This document shows positions 1-10,700 of a stretch of DNA of 64,000 bases, one piece after another. The position numbers were made by a program, and so were the translations under genes. Position 1 is the first letter of the stretch, and the number at the start of each line of letters is the position of its first letter. The stretch spans positions 1,612,001-1,676,000 of the forward strand of contig CAWUCO010000074.1 in the NCBI GenBank assembly GCA_963920705.1, in the 5' to 3' direction. The stretch comes from Odiellus spinosus (lineage: Eukaryota > Arthropoda > Arachnida > Opiliones > Phalangiidae). The notes below the pieces were generated by a model. That model did not search any database, was not told where the DNA came from, and saw only the letters and a program-made list of their open reading frames with translations.

Positions 1-2884
1 ATATGAAGGAGGAGAAATTAAGTCATTAGCGTTCAATACCCATAGCCTTCAAATCAAGCGCGCTCCTGCGCGTGAATTTAAAAAGCTAAAGAAAACCTAA
101 GCCTAATTTGTCAAATAAGGCTTAAGTTTTTTCCGACTCAACTTCTCCGCCTTACTTTTTCCTCCGTTTTCATAAATAGATGGTGGGCCATCTAATTGGT
201 GTAAAATTATGAAATTAGTCTTAAAATAAAGCTCGAATCTTAATTCATACCCAATGAAAAATCCAAGTTTCAAAAATTTCTGTAAGTATTAGAAAATAAA
301 TCTGAAAGGTAAGCCACTTTCAAAAAACCAAAACCCGTAGAATAACATTACGAATTGGCCATGACCGAAACTAGCTAAAAAGCAAATTATGGGTCAACTT
401 CAAAATTAATTTTAAAATACTTAGACTGAATATTTATTAATGAAACTTGAAAAAGCGCCACATTCGAAGCTTGCTCTACTATATAAAATTAATTTTAACT
501 GTAACAAATAATTCCACTTTTAGTTCTGCGATGCAAGGGACATGTCATCGAAAGAGTGGATTTTAATGTTATTTCAATGGGAAAATGGAGCGTTTTGATT
601 GGCTAAAGGTCGAATTTTTGAAATTGCATTACAGATGATGATGGGCCCATAACATAGAACCCTGTCGGGCTCTCCGAATTTAATTATATTTTGTAAATAA
701 ATACGCCGTAAACGTTTTACCTTGAGCCCGAGTCTGAGGTGAGAGTAGTAAAAAATCTATTTTTTGGAAGCCGAGCTGAGCCCTCTTAAAGTAAATTGAG
801 CCTGAGCTGAGACCTATCGTGAGATTTGCGTGAGCCCGAGCCCGATGTGAGCTGTAGTAAAATGATAGTTTTTTTGGAGCGCGAGCTGGAGCTCTCAATT
901 AAGAGGTCCAAGTTAAACGTAGTAAACTTTTGAGCCCGAGGTGAGCTCGATACCAATGTATATAAAGTAAGACGAGGTGAGCTGAGCCCGACGCTCGGCG
1001 CACAACTAAGGATTTAGAAAAAACTTTGTTAAGAAAAATTTTGTAAAGGTTTATTTTATGATATGGAAAACAAAAAAATTCAAGTTGAATTTCGGAATAA
1101 TTTCGAGTTAATTAAAATTTAGTCATATTAACCTTGGCCATATCCTTCGACTTACAATATGCCAAGAATTTACCTTAGTAGTAGTTCCTCGTCGAAAAGT
1201 GTAAGTTAAACCGAAACCCAAGGGTTGTGACAATTGTTGACTCTAAGGTAGATTGAATTAAATAGGACTTGAAAAAAGGGATTATTGAAATCAGGCCTAC
1301 CAATGCAAGGTACTTTGATTTATTTTGAATAGAATTAAAGCCGGTTTACAAAATGCTGGATTCGAGATAGCCGGAGATAAAATTTTAAGCTTGATTAACA
1401 AACAAATACACTGTTATTCAAACAGATTATGCGAAGATAAAAATAAGACGTTTCTGGAAAACCGCGTAGAATGAAATATAATAATTATATTTTAATCTAA
1501 ATTGAAATGAACCGACGAAATTATTACATTCTAGCTTCGAGAACGTATGTTTTCCGATTGACAATCATTGACTATTTCGTGTCTGTCGGCTAGTCGCGTC
1601 CTTCGTGATTGAAGAAAAGTGTTGCTACTTGACCACAACATACATAAAAATTCCTTGTAGCCAAAATTATGTAAAACAATCCCTTTACTATGAAAGAGCT
1701 ATAGTTTAAAGAACTGTTCTGTCGAGGTACCGGAAGGGGAAACCGAGAATTTATAAAGGTTTTTCACCTTGATTTGGAAAATTCTATCCCATTAATTTGT
1801 TCTTTATTTGCATTTGGGTTTTTTAAGCGACACTCGATACCCGCGCTATATTTATTTGTTTTTAAGGCTGAGGTAGACTTAAGTCTACGTGCAATTTTAA
1901 CAGTGCTACTTTTTATCACACTTATAATTATATTGTAGAACATAAACTAATCAAGAAACGTAAAGTAGACTATTTAAGACACTATTCACGGCTACCATCG
2001 TCTACATAGTCTCGTCACTGAGTGTGTTTACAGTTAGTAGTTTGTTTTATGTACTTTATTGTTAGGCTGAATTTTGACCTATTTAGTTAAAGGGAAACAT
2101 TAACCATAAAGGTGTACTGACATGTAAATGTAAAGGTCTACTGATATGCTTCATCTATATATCACTTATAATAAAGGAGCTCGGGCCACAAAATATTTAG
2201 CCTCGCGCTACCCACGAAAAACATTTGGCCACCGACACCCTCTACCAAATGTTCGGACACTGCTTTCTCTGATACTAGGCCTATCCTTCAAAAAAAAATA
2301 AGGCCGGTGGTACCGATTTAAAAAATATGTCTCTTTCTTGAGGATAAAAAAGGCGGGGAATTCAAATGTAGTCGGAAAATTTATGTTAGGTTAATACGCA
2401 TTTGTAAGAATTAATTTGGATTTATTTTAAATGTCAAATAATTAAACAGTGATTTAAAGTATTTATATTTAAAATTAACAATTTCTAAATAAAAAAATTA
2501 AACTCAAGATCTCTATATTATCACCTAGATGTCGCTAGGGGTTCTTCGATAGAGCCTTATATAATTGGCTCTTGGCGACGCGAGAGTCGCGATTAGTTAT
2601 TCGTTACGTAATCCCCTTACAGATTCCTCAGGAAATAGACATCTATCTCGGATAACTTCCAAAATGAAAAAATTACCAAATGAAGATGGGGAAAAGTTTA
2701 AGAAATAAAGCCTTGATGCTGATAGTTGTGGCGTACTCTTTCTAGAAATATGATAAAATGGAGCACCGCGAGTCAAAGAAACATATCCCATCATAGGTAA
2801 TGCCCCACTGCATTCCTTATTTTAATTCTAGTAAACAGACGAGAGATTATTAATTATATATATAGAAAAAGTGATTGCTTCGCA
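1..2884. other. 3' intergenic DNA, no gene recognised
   Basis: AT-rich sequence downstream of the ABC transporter gene. No open reading frame here resembles a known protein; the short ones are scattered and of low complexity. The only structure seen is the word-repeat patch at 715-1005, listed separately. Confidence 0.6.
715..1005. repeat. Degenerate GAGCCCGAG / GAGCTGAG word array
   Basis: The short words GAGCCCGAG, GAGCTGAGC and GAGGTGAG recur about a dozen times in 290 bases, separated by AT-rich spacers that include AGTAGTAAAA. Such word clusters are typical of subterminal regions of non-autonomous DNA transposons, but no terminal inverted repeat or target duplication was found, so the family is not assigned. 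Confidence 0.55.
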
Positions 2885-3030
2885 TCGATCTGGGTCGATT
2901 TGATCGAATACCAAATGATCGAACGATGTCTCAAATGATCGAATATCATATGATCGAAATTATTTGGTTTTTAAGGTAGTCGCATTTGATCGATTATCAT
3001 TTGATCGAAGTATCATTTGATCGAAATCAC
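2885..3030. repeat. TGATCGAA word array, end of a dispersed element
   Basis: The word TGATCGAA or a near form occurs about eight times. The start (GGGTCGATTTGATCGAAT) matches the reverse complement of the right end of the insertion at 48018-50037, so this is probably one end of a second copy of that element. Dimer 1 lies about 100 bases further on. Confidence 0.6.
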
Positions 3031-3760
3031 TTTAAGGAGGAAACTATTAAGAGTTATAGCCCTGCCCCTAATACGCTTCGCTACCAACACGTTGTATTTA
3101 AAAACTATCATATATAAAAATTTCGACCGAAAAAGAACAACAGCAACTCCCCATAAGAGTCTGGGTACACGTAATGTTAAAAATTTTGGTCTCTTTTATG
3201 AAAAATACGTATTTTAAGATTAAAATAGGGTAGTTGGGGGATAATTTAAACGTAAAATTCGAGCTCACAACTGTAAATTTTGGGAATAACAACGAATGGA
3301 AGGTTTCTTTCATAATGTAAAGAATAGGAAGAATCTATGACTTTCGTGCCGGATATGAAAGCCTTCCCCCAGACGAAAATAGTGAACGGTTATTATTTTA
3401 TATTCATAATTATGTTAGGAAAATATTGGAAAATAATTATTTTGTAACTGCCATGGGTATAGTGCTGGCGGCAAAATGAAATTCCTCTATTTTTGGTCTA
3501 CATCGCCTCGAAATGGTCCCCAACGCCTGTAAAAGTGTTCCACTTGTCAAGCATTCATGCTATACTGTTTGCTAGCTTTACAGGGTTTGTGCAAAGACTA
3601 TATAGCTTACTTGAATAGTCTTTGGTGTATAATAAATCCGAAAAATAAATAGAGAAATATACCAATTAGTAGATACTGGAGTAGTATCTTTAATTTTTAT
3701 TTCATATTAAACAAAACACACTTGTATAAAAAGCACAAACTATTCATGTAACATTGTACA

Positions 3761-5827
3761 TTAACGGATGTCTGGCAGTTCAAGCTCAGTGGCATCTTCA
3801 CACACTACACGTAATTTTGACTGGTACCAACTGCCTCGATCTTCATGGCGACGATAACCAAGATACCAGATTACGCTGCTAACGTGGACACAAGTACCTA
3901 TCGTCAAACTGCCACCTTTGCAATTGCAATACCAACCTTTAATGGCATTTACACCTGTCCCGTTAGGTACATAACGAATGAGAGCTTGGTGAACAGCTGA
4001 GGTGGAAAATTGACCAGGCACACGTATACGAATTAAGTCATGTTCAATTTTGGACGCTTCGACGCTGAAAGAGCCGGATTTCTCTATAGTCAAAGCCACA
4101 TAAGATTCAGCGCGTTTCGTTTTAAAGTCGCTCATTACCACCTCACGTACATCACTTTCACGAAGTACCGGGAAGTCTTGAAATTCACTATCCTCAATTC
4201 GTTGCCATTTAGACGGTTTGCGAAGCAGATTATCGCGCTCAAACACTTCCTTAAGAGGATTTTCTTTCGTAGAGAATGCCAACATTTTCTCGACGGCGTC
4301 TTCCCAGGAACCTTTAAGATGTAATTCCGGGTGGTAGGCGTTCAGAAGCGCAGCAGCAATTTGAAGAAGTTCCGGAACCAATGGTAACATATGCACTGGT
4401 ATACGGCTTTGGAAAAAACGATACATCGTCTGCAAATGCCCGTTCCTAACTTCAACCGGCCACCTGAGGTACGTTATTTGTCGGGAACGATTAACTTCTT
4501 GCGTGTTGACTTGCTTCTCGCCTTTAGACAAGAACGAAGGCATTTGTAAACTCACACCCAGTTCAGTTAGTACGCTGTTCGAGTCTCGGAAACCGCGGTC
4601 CGCCAGTACAACATCACCAACTTGAAAGAAAGACTGGAGTTCTTCTCTTTTTTTGATAGAATGGTTTAAAATACGCGCGTCGTTATTGCGGCCATTAGCG
4701 AAGTAAGGTCCGATTATATCTATTATGTAACCCGTAGTTGTTACCATTAACATTGGCTTGAGGATATGCTGGCCTTTGTGCACACAGAATGATTTGTGAA
4801 GAACTGTATAGTCCTTGGATCTTCCAACCTTGATATAGGTGCCATCTACAATGGTAATAAGACAATTAGGCTTGTTGCTAGCAAAGAGTTTTACAGCTGC
4901 TTCAGATTGATGGTTTCTTATCAAATTGTCACGTGATAAGTGTTGCAGGCCAAAATGATGTGGCACGAAACGCTCCGATAAAGCCATAATAACCGCTTTT
5001 ACCGTGTTTGATACCGATCTTTCAGTTAAATGAAATATAGTTGATAACACCTTATTGGAGATACCCAATCGTAATTTCACCAATAATACTGCTAGAGCTG
5101 TCTTCGATGAACAGCATCTGATGGTATGAATAACGTCCTCAATAGAAGAATGCACCTCTAGGAACTCGTGCAGGGACAATGATGTTAATACTTCACAGTC
5201 TTCATCACTTTGTATGAAGTTGTCAAAGCTCGGCGTCCGTAGGTCGTTAACACACTTTCTGAGGTCGTTTAATAGTTTCTCAATGTCCGTAGCAGTCATA
5301 ATGGTTGATCTAGCGGAAACATGAATTCCAGCAATTATATCAGTGGGAAGCTCACCGTTAACGAGATGCGTGGAGCACATTCGGTTGTCCTGATGAATAA
5401 AGATTGCTCTTTCCACAAATATACTTGTTCGCACCTCGGCTTTTACTCTGGTTCGTGTACTCGCACCGCAAATGAAGCAAGTCTTGGACAGGGGCCGAAC
5501 ACAACTGTGCTTTATGACAATGGTGTTTGATGACGTAAGCTTTCGTGGTAATTGCGACGTTGATGGTTGAGGTATTGGTGACGCTGATAGATTAGATACT
5601 GTTGACGTTGATGGTTCGGGTACTGTTGACGTTGATAGTTCAGGTACTATTGACGTTGATGATTCGGGTACTGTTGACGTTGATGGATTAGATACTTGCG
5701 TTAGTTTTCTTCGTTTTTGCGGTGAAGACGATGACGTTGAAGACCCATGATCACTACTGAAGGACGATTTGCAAAACTTTTGCCAGCCAGGTTGGCGAAA
5801 AATAATTAAACCCGTTTTTATAAACAT
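3761..5827 (-). CDS. DDE_Tnp_4 transposase with SWIM zinc finger, left arm copy with replaced N-terminus
   Basis: 688-codon open frame, the mirror copy of the gene at 5856-8084. It has the same central C-x2-C zinc motif (CFICGAS), helix-turn-helix, DDE core (IVDGTYI, LADRGFRD, RWPVEVRNGH) and C-terminal SWIM motif. Its N-terminus differs: the first zinc-finger region is absent, and about 19 residues ([15 protein letters not shown] onward) come from antisense reading of the right arm's 5' flank, so the start codon lies beyond the arm junction. The Ser/Thr/Pro repeat (STSTVPEP-like, 9 residues) is two units longer than in the other copy. About a dozen residues differ over the shared 650. All three catalytic acidic residues are present. 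Whether this start is used is unknown. Confidence 0.88.
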   Translation of the reverse strand: MFIKTGLIIFRQPGWQKFCKSSFSSDHGSSTSSSSPQKRRKLTQVSNPSTSTVPESSTSIVPELSTSTVPEPSTSTVSNLSASPIPQPSTSQLPRKLTSSNTIVIKHSCVRPLSKTCFICGASTRTRVKAEVRTSIFVERAIFIHQDNRMCSTHLVNGELPTDIIAGIHVSARSTIMTATDIEKLLNDLRKCVNDLRTPSFDNFIQSDEDCEVLTSLSLHEFLEVHSSIEDVIHTIRCCSSKTALAVLLVKLRLGISNKVLSTIFHLTERSVSNTVKAVIMALSERFVPHHFGLQHLSRDNLIRNHQSEAAVKLFASNKPNCLITIVDGTYIKVGRSKDYTVLHKSFCVHKGQHILKPMLMVTTTGYIIDIIGPYFANGRNNDARILNHSIKKREELQSFFQVGDVVLADRGFRDSNSVLTELGVSLQMPSFLSKGEKQVNTQEVNRSRQITYLRWPVEVRNGHLQTMYRFFQSRIPVHMLPLVPELLQIAAALLNAYHPELHLKGSWEDAVEKMLAFSTKENPLKEVFERDNLLRKPSKWQRIEDSEFQDFPVLRESDVREVVMSDFKTKRAESYVALTIEKSGSFSVEASKIEHDLIRIRVPGQFSTSAVHQALIRYVPNGTGVNAIKGWYCNCKGGSLTIGTCVHVSSVIWYLGYRRHEDRGSWYQSKLRVVCEDATELELPDIR

Positions 5828-5855
5828 TACAAAAAATTAATATCTGGTTTGAACC

Positions 5856-8084
5856 ATGATCTTAAGAGCTTTCCTTATCACTAACATCAATGTAATCGTC
5901 ACTTCGAATTTGGAGATGGCTCCAAATACATGTTACGCGTGCAATCGGAAAGTTACCAATAGTACAAGTAGAGGTATAGGTACTCACGCAAAGTCTAGTT
6001 TTGCTCGTTTTCTTCGTTTTAGTAAAGGGTTATTACCACTCGTAATTAATAGCAAAACAACGAAGATTTGTTTAAAATGCTCCGGGTTATCACGAAAGTT
6101 TCAAACGTTCTTAAATGCTAGCAAATCGTCCTTCAGTAGTGATCATGGGTCTTCAACGTCATCGTCTTCACCGCAAAAACGAAGAAAACTAACGCAAGTA
6201 TCTAATCCATCAACGTCAACAGTACCCGAACCATCAACGTCAACAGTATCTAATCTATCAGCGTCACCAATACCTCAACCATCAACGTCGCAATTACCAC
6301 GAAAGCTTACGTCATCAAACACCATTGTCATAAAGCACAGTTGTGTTCGGCCCCTGTCCAAGACTTGCTTCATTTGCGGTGCGAGTACACGAACCAGAGT
6401 AAAAGCCGAGGTGCGAACAAGTATATTTGTGGAAAGAGCAATCCTTATTCATCAGGACAACCGAATGTGCTCCATGCATCTCGTTAACGGTGAGCTTCCC
6501 ACTGATATAATTGCTGGAATTCAGGTTTCCGCTAGATCAACCATTATGACTGCCACGGACATTGAGAAACTATTAAACGACCTCAGAAAGTGTGTTAACG
6601 ACCTACGGACGCCGAGCTTTGACAACTTCATACAAAGTGATGAAGACTGTAAAGTATTAACATCATTGCCCCTGCACGAGTTCCTAGAGGTGCATTCTTC
6701 TATTGAGGGCGTTATTCATACCATCAGATGCTGTTCATCGAAGACAGCTCTAGCAGTATTATTGGTGAAATTACGATTGGGTATCTCCAATAAGGTGTTA
6801 TCAGCTATATTTCATTTAACTGAAAGATCGGTATCAAACACGGTAAAAGCGGTTATTATGGCTTTATCGGAGCGTTTCGTGCTACATCATTTTGGCCTGC
6901 AACACTTATCACGTGACAATTTGATAAGAAACCATCAATCTGAAGCAGCTGTAAAACTCTTTGCTAGCAACAAGCCTAATTGTCTTATTACCATTGTAGA
7001 TGGCACCTATATCAAGGTTGGAAGATCCAAGGACTATACAGTTCTTCACAAATCATTCTGTGTGCACAAAGGCCAGCATATCCTCAAGCCAATGTTAATG
7101 GTAACAACTACGGGTTACATAATAGATATAATCGGACCTTACTTCGCTAATGGCCGCAATAACGACGCGCGCATTTTAAACCATTCTATCAAAAAAAGAG
7201 AAGAACTCCAGTCTTTCTTTCAAGTTGGTGATGTTGTACTGGCGGACCGCGGTTTCCGAGACTCGAACAGCGTACTAACTGAACTGGGTGTGAGTTTACA
7301 AATGCCTTCGTTCTTGTCTAAAGGCGAGAAGCAAGTCAACACGCAAGAAGTTAATCGTTCCCGACAAGTAACGTACCTCAGGTGGCCGGTTGAAGTTAGG
7401 AACGGGCATTTGCAGACGATGTATCGTTTTTTCCAAAGCCGTATACCAGTGCATATGTTACCATTGGTTCCGGAACTTCTTCATATTGCTGCTGCGCTTC
7501 TGAACGCCTACCACCCGGAATTACATCTTAAAGGTTCCTGGGAAGACGCCGTCGAGAAAATGTTGGCAGTCTCTACGAAAGAAAATCCTCTTAAGGAAGT
7601 GTTTGAGCGCGATAATCTGCTTCGCAAACCGTCTAAATGGCAACGAATTGAGGATAGTGAATTTCAAGACTTCCCGGTACTTCGTGAAAGTGATGTACGT
7701 GAGGTGGTAATGAGCGACTTTAAAACGAAACGCGCTGAATCTTATGTGGCTTTGACTATAGAGAAATCCGGCTCTTTCAGCGTCGAAGCGTCCAAAATTG
7801 AACATGACTTAATTCGTATACGTGTGCCTGGTCAATTTTCCACCTCAGCTGTTCACCAAGCTCTCATTCGTTATGTACCTAACGGGACAGGTGTAAATGC
7901 CATTAAAGGCTGGTATTGCAATTGCAAAGGTGGCAGTTTGACGATAGGTACTTGTGTCCACGTTAGCAGCGTAATCTGGTATCTTGGTTATCGTCGCCAT
8001 GAAGATCGAGGCAGTTGGTACCAGTCAAAATTACGTGTAGTGTGTGAAGATGCCACTGAGCTTGAACTGCCAGACATCCGTTAA
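5856..8084 (+). CDS. DDE_Tnp_4 transposase with N-terminal zinc fingers and C-terminal SWIM finger, full arm
   Basis: 742-codon open frame. Order seen: a Cys pair region (CYACNRK about residue 25, CLKCSG about 72); a Ser/Pro-rich linker with 9-residue repeats (about 100-150); a second zinc-like motif (CFICG, later CSMHL); a helix-turn-helix (GISNKVLSAIFHLTERSVSN); the nuclease core with D382 (IVDGTY), D464 (LADRGF) and E513 (WPVEVRNGH); and a SWIM-type C-x-C...C-x-H finger (WYCNCKGG...GTCVHV) near 688-702. DDE_Tnp_4 with this helix-turn-helix is known from PIF/Harbinger and ISL2EU-type transposons; a SWIM finger fused to it is uncommon. The second Met (codon 21, MAPNTCYAC) may be the true start. 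The frame is intact, suggesting recent activity. Superfamily placement is an inference. Confidence 0.9.
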   Translation: MILRAFLITNINVIVTSNLEMAPNTCYACNRKVTNSTSRGIGTHAKSSFARFLRFSKGLLPLVINSKTTKICLKCSGLSRKFQTFLNASKSSFSSDHGSSTSSSSPQKRRKLTQVSNPSTSTVPEPSTSTVSNLSASPIPQPSTSQLPRKLTSSNTIVIKHSCVRPLSKTCFICGASTRTRVKAEVRTSIFVERAILIHQDNRMCSMHLVNGELPTDIIAGIQVSARSTIMTATDIEKLLNDLRKCVNDLRTPSFDNFIQSDEDCKVLTSLPLHEFLEVHSSIEGVIHTIRCCSSKTALAVLLVKLRLGISNKVLSAIFHLTERSVSNTVKAVIMALSERFVLHHFGLQHLSRDNLIRNHQSEAAVKLFASNKPNCLITIVDGTYIKVGRSKDYTVLHKSFCVHKGQHILKPMLMVTTTGYIIDIIGPYFANGRNNDARILNHSIKKREELQSFFQVGDVVLADRGFRDSNSVLTELGVSLQMPSFLSKGEKQVNTQEVNRSRQVTYLRWPVEVRNGHLQTMYRFFQSRIPVHMLPLVPELLHIAAALLNAYHPELHLKGSWEDAVEKMLAVSTKENPLKEVFERDNLLRKPSKWQRIEDSEFQDFPVLRESDVREVVMSDFKTKRAESYVALTIEKSGSFSVEASKIEHDLIRIRVPGQFSTSAVHQALIRYVPNGTGVNAIKGWYCNCKGGSLTIGTCVHVSSVIWYLGYRRHEDRGSWYQSKLRVVCEDATELELPDIR

Positions 8085-8711
8085 TGTACAATGTTACATG
8101 AATAGTTTGTGCTTTTTATACAAGTGTGTTTTGTTTAATATGAAATAAAAATTAAAGATACTACTCCAGTATCTACTAATTGGTATATTTCTCTATTTAT
8201 TTTTCGGATTTATTATACACCAAAGACTATTCAAGTAAGCTATATAGTCTTTGCACAAACCCTGTAAAGCTAGCAAACAGTATAGCATGATGCTTGACAA
8301 GTGGAACACTTTTAAAGGCGTTGGGGACCATTTCGAGGCGATGTAGACCAAAAATAGAGGAATTTCATTTTGCCGCCAGCACTATACCCATGGCAGTTAC
8401 AAAATAATTATTTTCCAATATTTTCCTAACATAATTATGAATATAAAATAATAACCGTTCACTATTTTCGTCTGGGGGAAGGCTTCATATCCGGCACGAA
8501 AGTCATAGATTCTTCCTATTCTTTACATTATGGAAGAAACCTTCCATTCGTTGTTATTCCCAAAATTTACAGTTGTGAGCTCGAATTTTACGTTTAAATT
8601 ATCCACCAACTACCCTATTTTAATCATAAAATACGTATTTTTCATAAAAGAGACCAAAATTTTTAACATTACGTGTACCCAGACTCTTAAGGGGAGTTGA
8701 TGTTGTTCTTT

Positions 8712-8929
8712 AACCATACATAACCTCATATCTGGTGTAATGTCTACTTGGTCTATTATCTCATTCAAAAAGACTCAATAAAAAAAAGGAAAAATAAATT
8801 ATAAAATGTATTTGAACTTCATAGAAGTAGCCTAACCTATCCTAACCTGAAAACTCTTATTAATTTAACCTGGAAACTAACCTAACCGACCAATCCTAAC
8901 CAAAAGCCTAGATGGACCTCACGTCTGGA
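8712..8929. other. Short unassigned flank of dimer 1
   Basis: AT-rich with a few CCTAACC words near 8830-8890. No gene or element boundary was recognised. Confidence 0.5.
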
Positions 8930-9075
8930 CGCCCCTATTCCATTGGACCGAATCCCATTCGACCGAACCAAATCCCATTCGACCGAAAACCCGCACTTTG
9001 GCGGATTCGGTCCAGTGGGACAATCCCATCCGATCGAAAAACCAGCACTAGGATTCGATAAAATCAGACAAGAAT
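8930..9075. repeat. CCCATTCGACCGAA word patch
   Basis: Words of the form CCATTGGACCG, CCCATTCGACCG and TCCAGTGGGACAATCCC alternate over about 140 bases. The same vocabulary recurs at 19612-19655, 51770-51900, 53440-53530 and 61690-61790, marking a dispersed element family. No terminal repeat was found here. Confidence 0.6.
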
Positions 9076-9699
9076 CTCTGCTTAAATATATCCGATGGAA
9101 TTTAAAAAAGTTAAGTTCCCGGGAACGCAAAGATTCTATCTTATCAACAAAAGATTTGATTCCCTCATAATAATTTAATGGCCAAGTAAAATGAGCATTA
9201 GCCAAAAATTATTTTGTGAAATATTTACGAAAACTTGTTGTTTAGAAAAACAAAATTTTTAATCACCTAAATTTAACTTTATAAAGCGAATTGCCGATTT
9301 TTATTTGTATTTTTAAGTCATATTCATTACGTTACAATGTTTCGGCTGCAGTTTTAAGGTATTTGCTAGAATTAATTCATAAAAGAGATACTAGCCTATG
9401 GAAACAATTTATTTTAAGCAATTTGGAATGGTAAAACAAGACTAAAAATATTACATTTTCCCAAAGTATTAAAAGATATTCGTGGTTAATTATTGAAATT
9501 ACGAAATTAGTCTCAAAGAAAATTAAGAATATTTTTTTAAAACGAGTCAATTTCTTGAAGAGCGTGTGAACCAAAAGAGATGTTTGTAAGAAATAGATGA
9601 CGATATTCAAATCCCCACTAAATAAAAATAGTCATTGACTAATTAGTATCCAGGGGGTTCCGAAAAATACTTAAAAAATTTTACGTTAAGCAAATGCGT

Positions 9700-10700
9700 G
9701 AAATTATCAAAACTCTATATTAAAATCCCATAGACTTCCAATCCAACCGAACCCAACGCAAACTAACCAAATGTAACCCAAACCAAACCCGTCCCAGCCT
9801 ATCCCAAGCCTATGAGATTTGAAAGTTTCTTCTGCTGGTCGTAGATTTAAACGGTTGTACCCCGATTTGCCCAAAATATTTGGCCCGATTCCCATTTCGC
9901 CCAATCTCAATTGGCTCAATCCAAACTATCCCAATCCAAACTGACCTAATTTCCACTAAGCCTACACCCAATCGTCCCAATTTGTCAATTTTTTCAAGGA
10001 AAGGCATTTTCAAAGCTTATTTTATATTCATTTTCCAAAAAAAATACATAATTTTAATATTTAACTATCACAACCCTAACCAAACCCAACCTTACCAAAC
10101 CGAGCCCAGCCTAACCGAACCCAACCCAACCTAAACAAACACAAACAAACCTTACCTAACCGAATCCAACCAAACCTAATCAAACCTAACCCAACCTTAC
10201 CAAACCGAGCCCAACCTAACCAACCACAAACAAACCTTACCTAACCGAATCCAACCAAACCTTATCTAGCCTAAACCAACCTTAACTAACCGAACCCAAC
10301 CTTAACTAACCGAACCCAACTTTTCCTCACCGAAGATAACCTTCCCTAAACGAACCTTCCCAAACCGAACCCAACCTTCCTTGACCGTACCCAATTTTCC
10401 CGCGAACTACCGGGACTATTTGTTCTCTAGACGATTGAATCCATTCGATTTCCATTTTTCAAATGAATAAAACTCTAAAACGCTTAAATTAACATTTAAT
10501 GTAATCTATTTAGAATTAAAAAATGCAGCAGGAATATTTTGGTTCAAAGGGGAATTGGTGAAAACGTTTCGGGTGAAATGGGAAGCGGAATTTTTGGTCT
10601 GGACGAATTGGGAATTCATCATATTTGGTCTATGAAGCCCCCACTGGGCCAACGTTTTTGGACTAAAGGGGAACAAACCGTTTAACCTCTCCAGTTCCTA
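9700..10700. repeat. CCAACC-type tract and CCCATTTCGCCCAAT word region
   Basis: 9720-9990 holds words such as CCCATTTCGCCCAATC and GGCTCAATCC. 10070-10400 is a degenerate array of ACCAAACCCAACC and CCTTACCAAACCGAACC. 10530-10680 returns to words such as GGTGAAATGGGAAG and GACGAATTGGGAATTC. The same order (words, CCAACC tract, complementary words) is seen at 52290-53530, so both regions probably derive from one element family. The interval 9076-9700 between the word patches shows nothing recognisable. Confidence 0.6.

Larger units (their letters stand above)
3132..8711. mobile_element. Palindromic head-to-head DNA transposon dimer (dimer 1), DDE_Tnp_4/SWIM family
   Basis: Two arms in inverted orientation: left about 3132-5768, right about 6118-8711, with a spacer of about 350 bases that belongs only to the right arm. 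The outer ends mirror each other (AAGAACAACAGCAACTCCCC at left, its near reverse complement ending at 8711). Each arm holds one long transposase gene transcribed outward, so both outer ends are 3' ends and the monomer's 5' end is missing. The arms are about 98% identical in protein, and the left arm has two extra copies of a short repeat, so it is not a simple mirrored assembly copy. No convincing target duplication was seen. Related dimers occur at 24838-27232 and 53621-57781. Confidence 0.92.

Noticed and set aside
4040-4324. 94-codon open frames antisense to the transposases (also 7521-7805)
   Set aside because: They occur in the same place in both arms simply because the arms mirror each other; they overlap the conserved transposase and have no family features.
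3132-8711. Pure assembly artefact for the dimer 1 palindrome
   Set aside because: The arms differ in about a dozen residues, in repeat number and at the junction, which a mirrored copy of one read would not show. It still deserves long-read confirmation.
10070-10400. CCAACCTAACC tract as a true telomere repeat
   Set aside because: The words are degenerate and interspersed with other sequence, and the same tract occurs inside a dispersed element at 52695-53060.
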